From Phoma sp. XZ068 (taxonomy: Eukaryota; Ascomycota; Dothideomycetes; Pleosporales; Didymellaceae), in assembly GCA_004835665.1 (NCBI GenBank), contig RBKR01000004.1, positions 124,001 through 188,000 on the forward strand: DNA of 64,000 bases, in the 5' to 3' direction. Numbering within the stretch: position 1 is the first letter of the stretch; every line of letters starts with the position of its first letter. The translations under genes were made by a program, and so were the position numbers. Of the stretch, positions 20,854-31,534 are shown in pieces. The notes under the pieces were generated by a model, which was given only the letters and a program-made list of their open reading frames with translations, searched no databases and was not told where the DNA came from.

Positions 20854-23199
20854 ATGATGGATGCCTCGCCGGTGATGAATACTGGGGCGCAAGTCTCCAG
20901 GCAGGAACCGGTGGGGGATGGAGAAGTAGTGATCGTCTCGTATGTGTCCAAAAGTCCCATCATCTGGCCCTTCCACACTCATGGCACTTAACGAATACAA
21001 ATACGTGAGCGGGGCATGGGCGCAACTATATCAGCATTGAGAAAGCTAATGATAATATCGCAGCTGTGAGCGGTGTCGTAAACGCAAGGTGCGCTCCACT
21101 GAGGTGCTCCTGAGCCTGGCCGATGACTGAGCTGACATACCATGCTACCTGTAGGTCAAGTGTGATAGAAGAAAACCATGTTCGAAATGCTTGAGAGCCA
21201 GGGTAGAATGCATGACCTTGGGCAATGGGGAGCGATCAAGGTACGACCTGCATCATTCTCATTGACTTCCAGACTTGAAATTTGCTTGCTTGATGAACAT
21301 CACAGTTGCTGACATTGGCTACCTCCAAGACCCGCCTCCAAAAAATACATACAGACGCTTGAAAACCAAGTCAGCTCTTTGGAAGGGTTCATCCGGAAAC
21401 TTGCCGCCGCTGATGAGCCCACTCGCGTTTCATTACTGGGTAACTGGCCGGCTTTACCACCCTCGCAATTACCTCAATACTCCCAATCACACACATTATC
21501 ACAAGAGAATACCACTCAAGGGGTAAACATCACCGCCCCATCCACATCCTCGCCAGGCTCGGGCAGTCTTGTCTTAGCCAAAGCACGAGAGGGACGAATG
21601 TGCAAGCTTACCACACGGACAAGCACACAATTTTATGGCGGCACATCTCTGTTTCAGATGCATTTGTCTGATGCTTCACCTCTATCGACAAGGCCTATAG
21701 GACACTCCCCTGGATCAGAACTCGATACGGCTGCGCCAAGAAGTATCGACCCTGGGCAGTTGCAGTTCCCCTTCAAACCTAGAGATGAGACATGTCAAAA
21801 GCTCATGGCTGTCTTCTTTAAACACTGCTACCCGTTTCATATGTATGTCTATCGCGAGTGGTTCCTTCGAGACTTCGATGCCGGTGAAGGGCCCTACTAT
21901 TCAGATGCGCTCATGTTCGCAATTTGTGCTGTGGGCGCTCTCGTCTCGCCTGATGCATCACAGAAGCACCTTTCGGATAATTTCTCCCGCCAGGCCGAAG
22001 CCATTGTTCTTCAGTCTCTCAACCTACCAGACCTTACCATTCTCCAAGCCCTAGTCATGCTCGGATACCTCGAAATTGGACATGGTAGGAGCTCTAAGGG
22101 CTGGCTGTATTGCGGCATGGCGTTTCGACTGACCCATGAAATGGGTTTGCACCTTGACCCCAACAACTGGACGAGAAGCAGAACCGAATCATCTGTGGAC
22201 AGGGAGATCCTCAGACGCGTGTACTGGGCCGTTTTCATTGCTGACAAACAGCTCAGCATCTACTTTGGCCGGCCACCAGCTCTGTACCCACACGAGGCCG
22301 ACGTCAAAAACACGATCCGTATACCCTATCCTGATGAGTTCGAGCGGCTTCTGGACATTTACATCTGTAAAGGCAGCTCTCCTACCGCGTTTGAAGACGG
22401 AATTCCGCTAGTCGCATGTTTCGTACACCAAGTCGAGCTGGCCAAGATCCTGCACATGATGATCGTTGAGGTGTTTGAAAACCGTAAACGGCAGCCTGGC
22501 AATACAACGGCGGCAGCTGCAACGGCGCAACAAGTGCATGCCGCACTCGTACGTTGGCTTTCCGACCTCCCGCAACAGCTTCACTGGAACCAATGGACAG
22601 TGGGACAGTTACCCCCGTATGTGCTTCATCTGCACATGCTTTTCCACACTGCGATGATTATCTTGCATCGGCCGCCGCGGCAGCATCTCGATGATGAGGC
22701 TGTGGTCAATGGCGAGGGAGTCGAGATATGCTACCAGTCACTGTCTGCAATTCTAAAGCTGCTTAAGAGCTACGGGCGATACTATACGTTCGACATCCTC
22801 CCGCTGGATGTTGTTCAAACACTGGCTTCGGCAGCCGAGATGGTCATGATGCGACGATATATGGATAAGTCATCCTGGGACCACAAAGACATATCGCGTC
22901 CAATGACACAGATCCTAGAGGCTATGGAGGCGATAATCGAAGTATTTCCGTGCGTGAGGGAGATCCGGGACAGTATACTGCAGAGCATGCAGGCTGCCGA
23001 CAACGATAATGGACAACAGGCCGAAAAGAATGAATTGGAAATCGATCTCATGGATCTGTTACAGCCTAGTATGGGCCCGTTCTCGGGCGGTGCATGGGGT
23101 CTCGATGATACAGGGTGCGTAAATAGCGCGGACCTGGGGTTTCTGGTCACAGATGATTTCCTCAATGAGCACTACTCATGGGGTATGAATACTCAGTGA
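20854..23199 (+). CDS. Zn2Cys6 transcription factor, pathway-regulator candidate
   Basis: Four exons: 20854-20939, 21064-21088, 21155-21240 and 21330-23199, 688 residues. The phases join cleanly: exon 1 ends TC, exon 2 supplies CERCRKRK, exon 3 VKCDRRKPCSKCLRARVEC. Together they make a perfect C-x2-C-x6-C-x5-C-x2-C-x6-C cluster at about residues 30-56. Exon 4 opens with a short leucine-zipper-like coiled coil (KKYIQTLENQVSSLEGFI), the usual dimerisation element, and then the fungal_trans middle homology region (LMFAICAVGALVSPDA, GWLYCGMAFRLTHEMGLH, RRVYWAVFIADKQLSIYFGRP). It is divergent from the permease, so it probably controls the permease and DUF1445 genes. All introns here are inferred by frame and GT-AG. 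Confidence 0.88.
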
Positions 23200-23952
23200 T
23201 GGACTGCTGGAGGACGGTAGAGATCATATGAATCTGGTTTTAAGGTTCGGACGAACATGGTATGCCTCTATCGTAGATGTTGAGCGCGCATAGCCTCACA
23301 ATGAGAGGGCAAGCACGATTAGAAACAAAACAAGCTACAGTCCATAGCTTAAGTAAGCTCCACGCAACCAGCAACCATAATAGTTACTTTGAGTGTGCAC
23401 AGACCAACTCCAGGTCATATTTTCATTTGTATTTTCCATTCCGTCTTTAGATGTTTACTGTCCAGTCCCCAGGTGCAGTGTTAGTGTCTTGCATCCTCTT
23501 TCCCAAATACCCTGTGCTCATTAATTAGAGTCGCAATCGAATTCCCCGTGCCCACTCGCCTGCTCTTCCGGCTCGAGTGTCCTTACAGGCAAATTGAGCT
23601 TTTGTTCCGGTGGGTAGTGCCTCTCCTGTCACTTGCAAAAGCTAATGTCTACATTCTGGCCCCCAATGAGTGAAGTCGTACAAGGCTGGGCTCGCCCAAT
23701 GGTGAAGCTTGGTGGCGTTCAAACACAGACGCGTCAACACCGCCTGCCAAAACCTCAAATTCTTTGCTTTCCAGCTGTTCGTATCGAAACCTCGATGATG
23801 TAGCAAGTAATAGTATTGTATCAGTCGCAGATCGCAAGTAGGTATGCAAGAACTACAGCCGCATTTAGCCTTCTGCTAACGTTTGTGTGCGTGTCACAGC
23901 GGCGTCACCTCGTTCTACCCCTCGCGTCACACCCAGCGGTACCTTATCCCTC
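23200..23952. other. Intergenic, possible 5' exon of the kinase
   Basis: A frame from ATG at 23645 runs about 45 codons to a possible GTATCG donor near 23780. Joined to an acceptor ending CACAG near 23898 it stays in frame with the kinase. This first exon is plausible but unproven. The rest shows nothing recognisable. Confidence 0.35.
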
Positions 23953-25770
23953 ATGGACACATACACAAGAACGATAGAAGAGGGGAAGGAGCATGACGTT
24001 GACAGCATTGCGGACCTACCAATTCGATGGCGCAAAAGTCTTGGGCATGGACACAGCGGTTCAGTCGCAGCATTTGAAGACACCATGACAGGAACACTGT
24101 TCGCGCTGAAAACCATTCCTGTGCGCCCACGGAAAGCCCTGTTTCAAATTCGCAAAGCTTTTCGCAATGAAGTGGATGTGGTCAAAGGCTTGAAGCATCG
24201 ACATGTTATTCGAGTCTTTGCTACATATACTACTGCCCGCGAATATGGTATGTTTCTGCTACCGGTGGCAGAGAGCGGAAGTTTATACGATTTTCTCGAT
24301 GAATACCAAGAGACTGTAGACGGAGTCGGGTCATGCATCAATGCAATGACGACTGTACTTGAGTCTGCATTCGGTTGTTTAGCGAGTGGACTGGCGTTCA
24401 TGCACGAGCGGAGGGTCCGACACAGAGATATCAAGCCTCAGAACATACTCATCCACCATGGGTCGGTCATCTATACTGATTTCGGTCACTCTCGGGACTT
24501 CACCCACGAAGACAGCAGTATGACAGAAGGACGACCAGATTGGTTGACTCCAAGGTACACAGCGCCTGAAAGGGTGCAACACGACAAGCGAAACTCTTCT
24601 TCAGATATTTACTCCTTAGGGTGCGTTTACATGGATATTTTTGCAGCCCTCACGCAAGCGTTTGAAATCAAACGAGGCGTAGAGTTCTCTGAAATGATAC
24701 CAATACTGCGCTCAGGAGACGGCATGGGAACTATCCAGTCAAAGTATGACTTCCTTCGCTGGTTGATTCTCTCCATGCTGCTACATGAACCCGGAACTCG
24801 CCCAAGAGCTCTCGAGGTGATTTCTATTGTTCAGCAACAGTCTGGATTCATTTGTGACAGTTGCGGCAGTGATTCCACCCTCAGCACAGGGTGTGATCAC
24901 ACCTCAACCTCTCCTGATCTACCAAACCTCTCCAGCTACATTGCGATGCAAAGGGATCATGCCACCATTTCAAAGAGACTGTACAATGCGAAAAGAGCAT
25001 TTGAATCACTACGGCTGACAGCCGCATTGCGTGTTAGTCTATCTTTTGAAGATGCGCTCGCAGATCCAGAATACACCTACGAGCAGCATCCACAGTATGA
25101 AGAGCAGTGGCTGGTCGTTCCGCCAGAATGGGTATGGAAGCAACCAATATGCGAAGATCCAAAGTTTCCAAATTTGTCAACGGATTACTTCAATATGTGG
25201 AAGACAATGTCCCTGCTCGAAGAGGATCTGGCTAAGCGAAGGGCTCAACTTTTCTACATGGACATCATCCTGGCCAATGGTCTAAGTGGTTTAACAGATG
25301 AAGATAAGGATGCCTCGATCAAGGAAGCACCTTTTACCCAACTGCGAAAGGCCGCCTCGATGAAGAATAACAAGTTGGAGTTCCTAAGGGACAAATCTGT
25401 AGGTCGCAAGGTGCAGGACTGGCTACTGGGCCAGCTTGAGAAGAACTTTTTGTCAAAAATGCTATACAAAGCTATCTTGCACGACTCCAAAATCCAGATC
25501 CCCGAAGATAAAACGTGGTTCGATCTTGCGAGTAGTTATTGGGACTTCGATGACTCCACTGGAGCCAACAGCTCATCCGATACCTCATCAAACATGTGCG
25601 AACAACCTGGGTTGCACGATGGAATTCCAATCATAATTATTGGGGAACACAAGTGGCGGGATGAGAGTGATGAGTGGGAGAGTACCTTTGGCAAGGAATA
25701 TTGGACTGATGTTATATTCGATTCGCTTCGTTCTTCTGCAGGATGTTTGCAACCGAAAGGCTACCAGTAA
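23953..25770 (+). CDS. Protein kinase with C-terminal CxxC...CxH motif and long novel tail
   Basis: 605 residues from the conservative Met; the frame is open 66 bp further up and an upstream exon is possible. Kinase landmarks are intact: Gly loop GHGHSGSV (31-38), Lys53 in FALKTI, catalytic loop HRDIKPQN (157-164), DFG at 176-178 and APE at 204-206. It should therefore be an active Ser/Thr kinase. Directly after the kinase domain lies C-x2-C-x10-C-x-H (301-317), a possible single zinc site. The remaining 290 residues are predicted mixed helical, with no domain I recognise. Such stand-alone kinases with unknown tails are common in expanded fungal families. Neighbours give no functional clue. 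Confidence 0.85.
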   Translation: MDTYTRTIEEGKEHDVDSIADLPIRWRKSLGHGHSGSVAAFEDTMTGTLFALKTIPVRPRKALFQIRKAFRNEVDVVKGLKHRHVIRVFATYTTAREYGMFLLPVAESGSLYDFLDEYQETVDGVGSCINAMTTVLESAFGCLASGLAFMHERRVRHRDIKPQNILIHHGSVIYTDFGHSRDFTHEDSSMTEGRPDWLTPRYTAPERVQHDKRNSSSDIYSLGCVYMDIFAALTQAFEIKRGVEFSEMIPILRSGDGMGTIQSKYDFLRWLILSMLLHEPGTRPRALEVISIVQQQSGFICDSCGSDSTLSTGCDHTSTSPDLPNLSSYIAMQRDHATISKRLYNAKRAFESLRLTAALRVSLSFEDALADPEYTYEQHPQYEEQWLVVPPEWVWKQPICEDPKFPNLSTDYFNMWKTMSLLEEDLAKRRAQLFYMDIILANGLSGLTDEDKDASIKEAPFTQLRKAASMKNNKLEFLRDKSVGRKVQDWLLGQLEKNFLSKMLYKAILHDSKIQIPEDKTWFDLASSYWDFDDSTGANSSSDTSSNMCEQPGLHDGIPIIIIGEHKWRDESDEWESTFGKEYWTDVIFDSLRSSAGCLQPKGYQ

Positions 25771-26789
25771 GGCCGTAGGCGAAAGTCCCTGCCGCATGAC
25801 TCATTCTTGTATATGGAGCTTCTTATACTGCCTGCGAGGTTAAAGTATTGTATAACATGATGAATATAGCTCCAAAATAGATGCGGGTAGTGCCCTCTTG
25901 TAGACCTGTTATAAAGCAGTCCCTTTCCAGTGAGATAGTTCCGTTCACAAGAGGACGTGATTTCTGGTGATTACGTGCCGTTAATTGGCTTCGGTGTAAC
26001 CCCAACTCGGCAGCGACCATATGCAAAGCTCTCAGGGTTTGGGTCACGCTTGGCTGCTACCTATACAACTTTATAAATACGGGGGCGGTATCATGAATAG
26101 GAGATGCAAGCCTCGTCCTCTAAATTATCGCAACATCATTCCACTCCATCTGCCGCTATATTACAAATAGTTCTAGTCTGGCGCGCGCCATTGCTGTTGG
26201 TTTCCTTTGCGATCACATATTCTCAGGCATTTTGATGGCATTCACCAATGACTGTGGCTCGCGCTGTCGTGGTGCATGCGACTTCCAATTGTTATACACA
26301 TAGCTAGTTAACTATCGTAGGCGGAACCATCTTGCTCAGGATAAGTTCCTAGGTCTATCTAAAAGTAGAGAATGGAAGGCAATCATGGTATTAGTATCAC
26401 TAATATTATCAGAAGATCCTTTAGATTCTAGTTATTAATCAGTACTGCTTAGTAAGTAGTATCAATCGCAACATATAATAAGATGCTACACTACTTCTTG
26501 AACTTCTGAAAACTAGTGTCAACCCATCCGGGAATGATTTTCATTAACAGAGTATTTGAAGAGGTATAAATAGAACTTGGAACCTTGCTAAGAGAATACC
26601 CCTGTCCGTAAGAGGCGAGCCGACCAGTGCAGCGCTAGGCTTCTATTGACACCTTTACAGGTAAAGGTTTGCGCGTACAATCTACAATCTACCGCTCTCT
26701 ATCACTTGAAACAACACTTTCCTGCCTACATGCGTCAGCATTAAGCAGCGTCAGCTTATACACCTGCAAGGTTCCAAACAGTATCAGAA
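25771..26789. other. Intergenic with RIP-like AT-rich patch
   Basis: About 26,330-26,520 is strongly TA-rich with many TAG/CTA triplets, resembling a short RIP-mutated repeat fragment. No gene is supported. Confidence 0.45.
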
Positions 26790-27638
26790 ATGAAACTGAT
26801 AGTTGCAGGAGCTACCGGCTTTGTCGGTGGCGAGGTCCTCCTCGCTGCGCTGCAGCATCCTGCGGTGACCAGCGTCGTATCTCTGTCCCGGAGAGCCATT
26901 CTCGACCCTCGCTTCGTCAACCATGAAAAATTGGAAAGCATTTTGCTCGAAGATTTCGGGCACTATCCTCCGGATGCGATTGCACGAATGCAAGGCGCAG
27001 TAGGCTGCATCTGGTCAGACTTCCATCTACCTATGATAATACCATGCCATTGCTCACCATATTTTGTGCATTAGGGCCATTGGAGGTCTGGCTCCCAAAT
27101 TCGATAACTACACTTCATTGCGCGACGCAAACGTGGTGTACCCTGTTACTGCTGCGCGTAGATTTGCAGAATCACTGGCCCCGGATCAAGGAGTGAACCG
27201 ATGCTTCCGCTTCGTTTTTGTCAGCGGAGCACTGGCAGAACGCAATCAGCAGAAGCAGCTATGGACAATGCGTGATTCGCGTTTCGTAAAAGTAAGTGCT
27301 CGGTGAGGATGTGAACATCGTTTTTCCCGCCATCTCATCTCCCTATTTGCATCAGTAACACAATTCAGGGTGAGGCGGAAATCAGCCTTCTCGACATAGC
27401 CACCTCGGCAATAGGCTCCTTTGAGACGCTCATCGCCCGCCCCGGTTTTGTTCTGGGGAAAGGAGATATCAAAAGCTTCTTGCTAAGCTTTGCTGGTGAA
27501 ACACGAACCATCTCCGTGCAAGATCTGGCCGCAGTCTTGGTCGATATGGCTTTGAATGGTACGGAGAATTTCAATGGTCTAGACACAGCCGACCACATAG
27601 CCCTTGTGCGCAGAGCGATTGAGCTGCGCGGGATATAA
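26790..27638 (+). CDS. NAD(P)-binding Rossmann-fold (atypical SDR / epimerase-like) protein
   Basis: Three exons: 26790-27013, 27075-27291 and 27369-27638, 236 residues. The N-terminus MKLIVAGATGFVGGEVLL is a textbook dinucleotide-binding motif (GATGFVG at 7-13). The first splice joins GCIW to AIGGLAPKF and preserves the frame; its donor GTCAGA is weak. Later segments include FRFVFVSGALAER and ETLIARPGFVLGKGD, matching small fungal NAD(P)-binding proteins that act as reductases or epimerases. A conserved catalytic YxxxK is not evident, so substrate and reaction are unknown. It lies next to a broken FAD-linked oxidase on the other strand. Confidence 0.8.
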
Positions 27639-27699
27639 TAGCTTCTACAATGGACTTCCAAGCGCTTCTTCTCAGGGGGTCATAGCAAAGTGTTGAAGA

Positions 27700-28140
27700 G
27701 ATTAGTCGACCTTCTGAACAGTGGATAGGTCGCTATAGCAGCGGCGTTGGAGAGGCCTCGCGAAATGTTGGGTTTTGAACAGCTTGAACAACCATGTATC
27801 ATTGAGCAGTGACCTTGTGAGTCGAATAACGGCCTCCATAATAATTCCAGAATTGAAACCTGCACAATGATGCCGGAAAATAGTTCTGCGTTCGAATTGT
27901 GGGAGCCCCTTGGCAAGTGTCTGGCGGCGTGGGCGAGGCGCACCGAATGTAGCGAGCCGAGCACTTGTCCATACACACCTGCGTGGCGGCCAATTCCTCC
28001 GCCAAGCGTGACCCCAACAGCTCCTTCGCACAGCAGCAACAAGTTATGTTTTAAGTCCTGCTGTCACCACATGCGCGCTCAACTCGCCGAATTCCAAGCT
28101 ACCTCTGACAGTTGCAGTGTTGAGTTCTGCCGCTAACAGC
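27700..28140 (-). pseudogene. FAD-linked (berberine-bridge type) oxidase fragment, frameshifted
   Basis: On the minus strand the reading RGSLEFGELSAHVVTAGLK is followed, after an in-frame TAA and a frame change, by EGAVGVTLGGGIGRHAGVYG, the FAD-binding core of BBE/6-hydroxynicotine oxidase proteins. Another frame change leads to CAGFNSGIIMEAVIRLT, which corresponds to the family's RGAGxNFG block. Flanking domains are missing. At least two frameshifts and one stop show it is a relic. It may be the remains of an oxidative or secondary-metabolism gene that once stood beside the Rossmann-fold gene. Confidence 0.75.
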
Positions 28141-28831
28141 ATCCTAATGATGGTGAAATCTTACCTCATCTCATGCATTGGTCAGGCCACCAGCAAAGCT
28201 GTGGTGTCGTTCAAGTGGCCAGCAGGCTTCGATAGCTTACTCGGTACCCACTTTTGTATGCATCAGCTCTTGTTGGGAGCTCTCATGTACGCTTGAAACC
28301 TTGGAATGTACAAATGAGAAATCCATTGGATGTTATTGTATGACAAGTATCTGCACTGTAGGATCGCAGATAGTGAAGATATCTCTCGCTGCTTTTGACA
28401 GTCGGCAATTATCAATTTTCCCTTGTGGGTGTCACGAGCGGTTAGGAATACCTAGTAGAGAACACAGCCAAGATCTTCTGATCCAACAGCAAAGCTGCCT
28501 ATTACAGTGTGCTCCCTAAACTGCCTTGAGCCTTATCTAGGGTTATGCCCACCATACTTGCGCACGCTGCTAATACTTTCAGGGAATGTGTGATACTGTA
28601 TTCGAGAAGCCATAAGTAAGTAAACGAAAAGAATCTTTCAAACTGCACCTCGTAAGTTTAGTCAACTAGAAAAGAAATATTATATATCAAGTCTTACTAT
28701 TGTACCATAGTGCACGAGTCCGTATTGTCACATCAGGCAAGCAGTGTGTATTGTGTGTGTTATTTAACACCTACCTCTCGCCTTCCTCCTATAACTACTA
28801 ATAGCGCAACACACTTATCGCAACGATTGAA
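28141..28831. other. Intergenic, upstream of zinc-finger gene
   Basis: No gene is recognised. An AT-rich part (28,600-28,700) precedes the next gene. Confidence 0.4.
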
Positions 28832-29752
28832 ATGGCAGACGAAACAGGAAGAATCCGCACTCTCGAGGTCCGCTGCCCTTGTGGTGAGGCCTTTGGCAAT
28901 GTGGACTCGTACTTGCTGCATAAGCAGCTCTGCAAAGTCCATCAGGAGGATAACGGTACTTATGCACCATCTATCTCCAGTCGAAGGACTGCCACCATTG
29001 CGGCGAGGGCTCCCATGTCGTCTTCATCAAATTCAGGCCTGGTCTTGAACGCAAGTCCGGTTGCAGACTTGGTGTCAGCGGCAAAGAGACGCGACGCATT
29101 ACCTGCAGCGCCTAAGACGAAGAAAATCGAGTGTTCTTGCGGAAAGAAGGTTGCAGACAACGCCGCTCTGAGCCAGCATATACAGAATTCGAAAAATCAC
29201 CAGGCAGGATGGAGTACTTCACGCCAGAAGATCGTGGCGACAACAGCAGGGTCGGGGCCGTTCATAGCTTCATATCCACCTCAGACTTCAGTTCTTCTAG
29301 TTCCTGGGCCAGCACCAGGCACTATCCCATCGTCATTGCTCACCGTAGCAACACTCATTTCCTGCACTTGTGGCCAATCCTTCGAGACACAACGAATTCT
29401 GGACCTACACAAGCGTGAATCCTTATATCACAAACGGCAAGCAGCCCAGCTGCAGCGTCAAACAAACAAACAACGCAGTGATTCTCTCATCTCGTCCTTC
29501 GCTGCTCTAAACCTGGAGCCAGCGTCGACTCGGACCAGGCCTTCTGTAGCCATGTTTTCCTGTATGTGTGGTCTGGCATTCAGCAATGAAAAGGAGCTCA
29601 GGGAGCATAAGCGGGACGCTGGGCAACTTTGTCGGCAGGAACGTAGAAGATCGAAGGAGAATGCATTCAAATCGCCTCGACCGCAGTACGTAGTGGACGA
29701 GGAGGTGCGAGAGTTGGCTACGGCTATCGCACGGCAGGGTGGTGGGGAGTAG
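28832..29752 (+). CDS. Protein with four CxC-type zinc-finger-like repeats
   Basis: Intronless, 306 residues. Four repeats follow one pattern, C-x-C-G-x11-H-x6-H: Cys15/17 with His30/37, Cys101/103 with His116/123, Cys178/180 with His193/200, and Cys244/246 with His259 and Cys267 as last ligand. The first two ligands are separated by one residue rather than the two or more of classical C2H2 fingers, and each is followed by Gly and a later F/L-xxx-L core. Linkers are long, Ser/Ala/Pro-rich and probably disordered; a basic segment (RRRSKEN) follows repeat 4. Zinc binding is inferred from spacing; nucleic-acid or protein binding is unknown. I recognise no named family. Confidence 0.8.
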   Translation: MADETGRIRTLEVRCPCGEAFGNVDSYLLHKQLCKVHQEDNGTYAPSISSRRTATIAARAPMSSSSNSGLVLNASPVADLVSAAKRRDALPAAPKTKKIECSCGKKVADNAALSQHIQNSKNHQAGWSTSRQKIVATTAGSGPFIASYPPQTSVLLVPGPAPGTIPSSLLTVATLISCTCGQSFETQRILDLHKRESLYHKRQAAQLQRQTNKQRSDSLISSFAALNLEPASTRTRPSVAMFSCMCGLAFSNEKELREHKRDAGQLCRQERRRSKENAFKSPRPQYVVDEEVRELATAIARQGGGE

Positions 29753-30818
29753 TGGGCAGAGGGCCAAAAGGTGCGTATGTACAGATGGGATTCAGCTATG
29801 GGGTCTGTATCTTCTGCACTTGGATACGCTTATTGATGTTGTCTTTTGGAGATTGAAATTGTCACTTTTTAGCATGTTTGCAGAAAAGCAAATTGAGCTT
29901 CGTTCATAATTTCTTTCGTCATACATCCATAAGCGAAGGAACAGAACTCAGCTGATGTATATTCTACAAGGACTTTGAAGCAGACATTCAGCCTGGTGTT
30001 CACTTCAATCATAGGCAAAGTCAGTTTCAATGTTAGTTGGCGTTTGATCTGGAACTCTGGATTCATCTATTCTTCCGCACATCTCTACATTATACATAGC
30101 CTCCACTGGCGCGAAACCCCCAGTGCGAGGTCTACGCCGGTAGCTGTTTGCAGCGATCTCATAAGCGCACTGGCTCACGGAAAGCTATGAGTTCGTTAAT
30201 GCTGATAAACATTCAGTTGAAATGAATTTCACACAGTGTGCTAGCTAGGTGTAACTCATGCATGGCTGCTGCATCGTGTACCCAGGCGAGACTGTAGATA
30301 CCTAGGTATGGATACCAACGTAAGTAAAGGGAGGTTCGAATACTGTACCAATCTATTCAAAACACATCAGACGTATCTCAGCTTCACGTGCTGCCACTCC
30401 CTCGTCTAGACGCGGTAATCTACACTCCACCCACCATCTCACTAAGCCGACCGATACAATCTCGTACGCAGAACAACATCCTCATTAACCTCTCCTCTCC
30501 CCATCGCATCTAAATTAAGTTCCCAGCCATTGCAGCGAGCCAATCCCCATCGGCGCGTGGACCCCAGACCCCGCAATCCGGGTGTGGCTGCACTTGGTGG
30601 CTAGTGTGCAACCGTCATGGCATCGTAACGTCACATGACGGCTGCACAGCGACGTCAAGTCGCGACGTCAATCGTCGTGCAGATTAACTACAGGTCTCCA
30701 ACTCCACTTCAATTCAATCCAATTGCTCTCGTATTACAAGTGCTTGTTCAATCCAATCTTCTACTTTCCTACCTGGTCCTTCAATCAACCAAACATCAAC
30801 CATACCACTTCAACACCA
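29753..30818. other. Intergenic
   Basis: No gene is supported. It carries an ATACCTAGGTAT palindrome at 30298-30309 and CA/TC-rich sequence before the next gene. Confidence 0.4.
30298..30309. repeat. 12-bp ATACCTAGGTAT palindrome
   Basis: Perfect palindrome sharing the TACCTAGGTA core with the copies at 4745 and 16558. Confidence 0.65.
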
Positions 30819-31399
30819 ATGCAACGTCTCCCCACCCATCTCTCTCGTCGCCTCCTCCTCCTCCATAAGTTCTATGGTCCCCTCATAGTCTGCGTGAGAC
30901 ACTCCTCCGGCTCCCCAACAAAAACCACCGTCCCACCCGACCACTTCACCAAAACCGGCGAAAAACCCACCGACCCACAAGACCAGAGCAGTCGCAGCTA
31001 CGAATACAGTCAGAGCGGGGGAGACGATATGGTTGCGCAGCAAGCGGGTGCAAGTTTTGATGTACGAACCCGTATACCCCAACTGCCACACCTTCAAACA
31101 CCCACAACTCAGTCGTCCTGCCGAACACTCCAGTAGAAAAGTTATTTGAGCGTGTATGCTGACGTTGGTAGAAATCAACAGGAACAGACCCCGTCTCTTC
31201 AAAAGCGCGCGCAGGAAAAGGCAACGCCGTTAACCCTTTGGAACTCAGTCCTGCGACAGGCGAATTGAGTCGGACAGTGAGCGAGGCGTATACGAGTAAG
31301 AGTGAGGAGCGCAAGGAGGGGGATGTGAGTAGGCATGGGAGGGGGGATAAGGGGAAGGTTGTTGAGAGGGTAGTTAGGGAGGGTGGGGACTTTAAATGA
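30819..31399 (+). CDS. Small mitochondrial-type conserved fungal protein
   Basis: Two exons, 30819-31061 and 31172-31399, 156 residues. The N-terminus is rich in Arg/Leu/Ser with no acidic residue over the first 30 positions (MQRLPTHLSRRLLLLHKF, then VRHSSGS), a typical mitochondrial presequence. The mature part is hydrophilic: TVPPDHFTKTGEKPTDPQDQ, then SQSGGDDMVAQQAGASFD spliced to KSTGTDPVSSK, and NAVNPLELSPATGELSRTVS. This arrangement resembles short conserved ascomycete proteins of unknown function. There is no catalytic motif. It is convergent with the Coq11-like gene, with only 135 bp between stops. Confidence 0.7.
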
Positions 31400-31418
31400 G
31401 GAAGCGTTGGAATCATAG

Positions 31419-31470
31419 GGAAGGGAAGGAAAGGAAAGGAAAGGAAAGGACAGGGAAGGGAAGGGAAAGG
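31419..31470 (+). repeat. GGAAA/GGGAA purine microsatellite
   Basis: Tandem GGAAA and GGGAA units between two convergent stop codons. Confidence 0.8.
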
Positions 31471-31534
31471 GGTGGTATCTTTGTACATTACACTACTACA
31501 ACACTACACTGCACTTCACTACGCTCGCTTCGCA

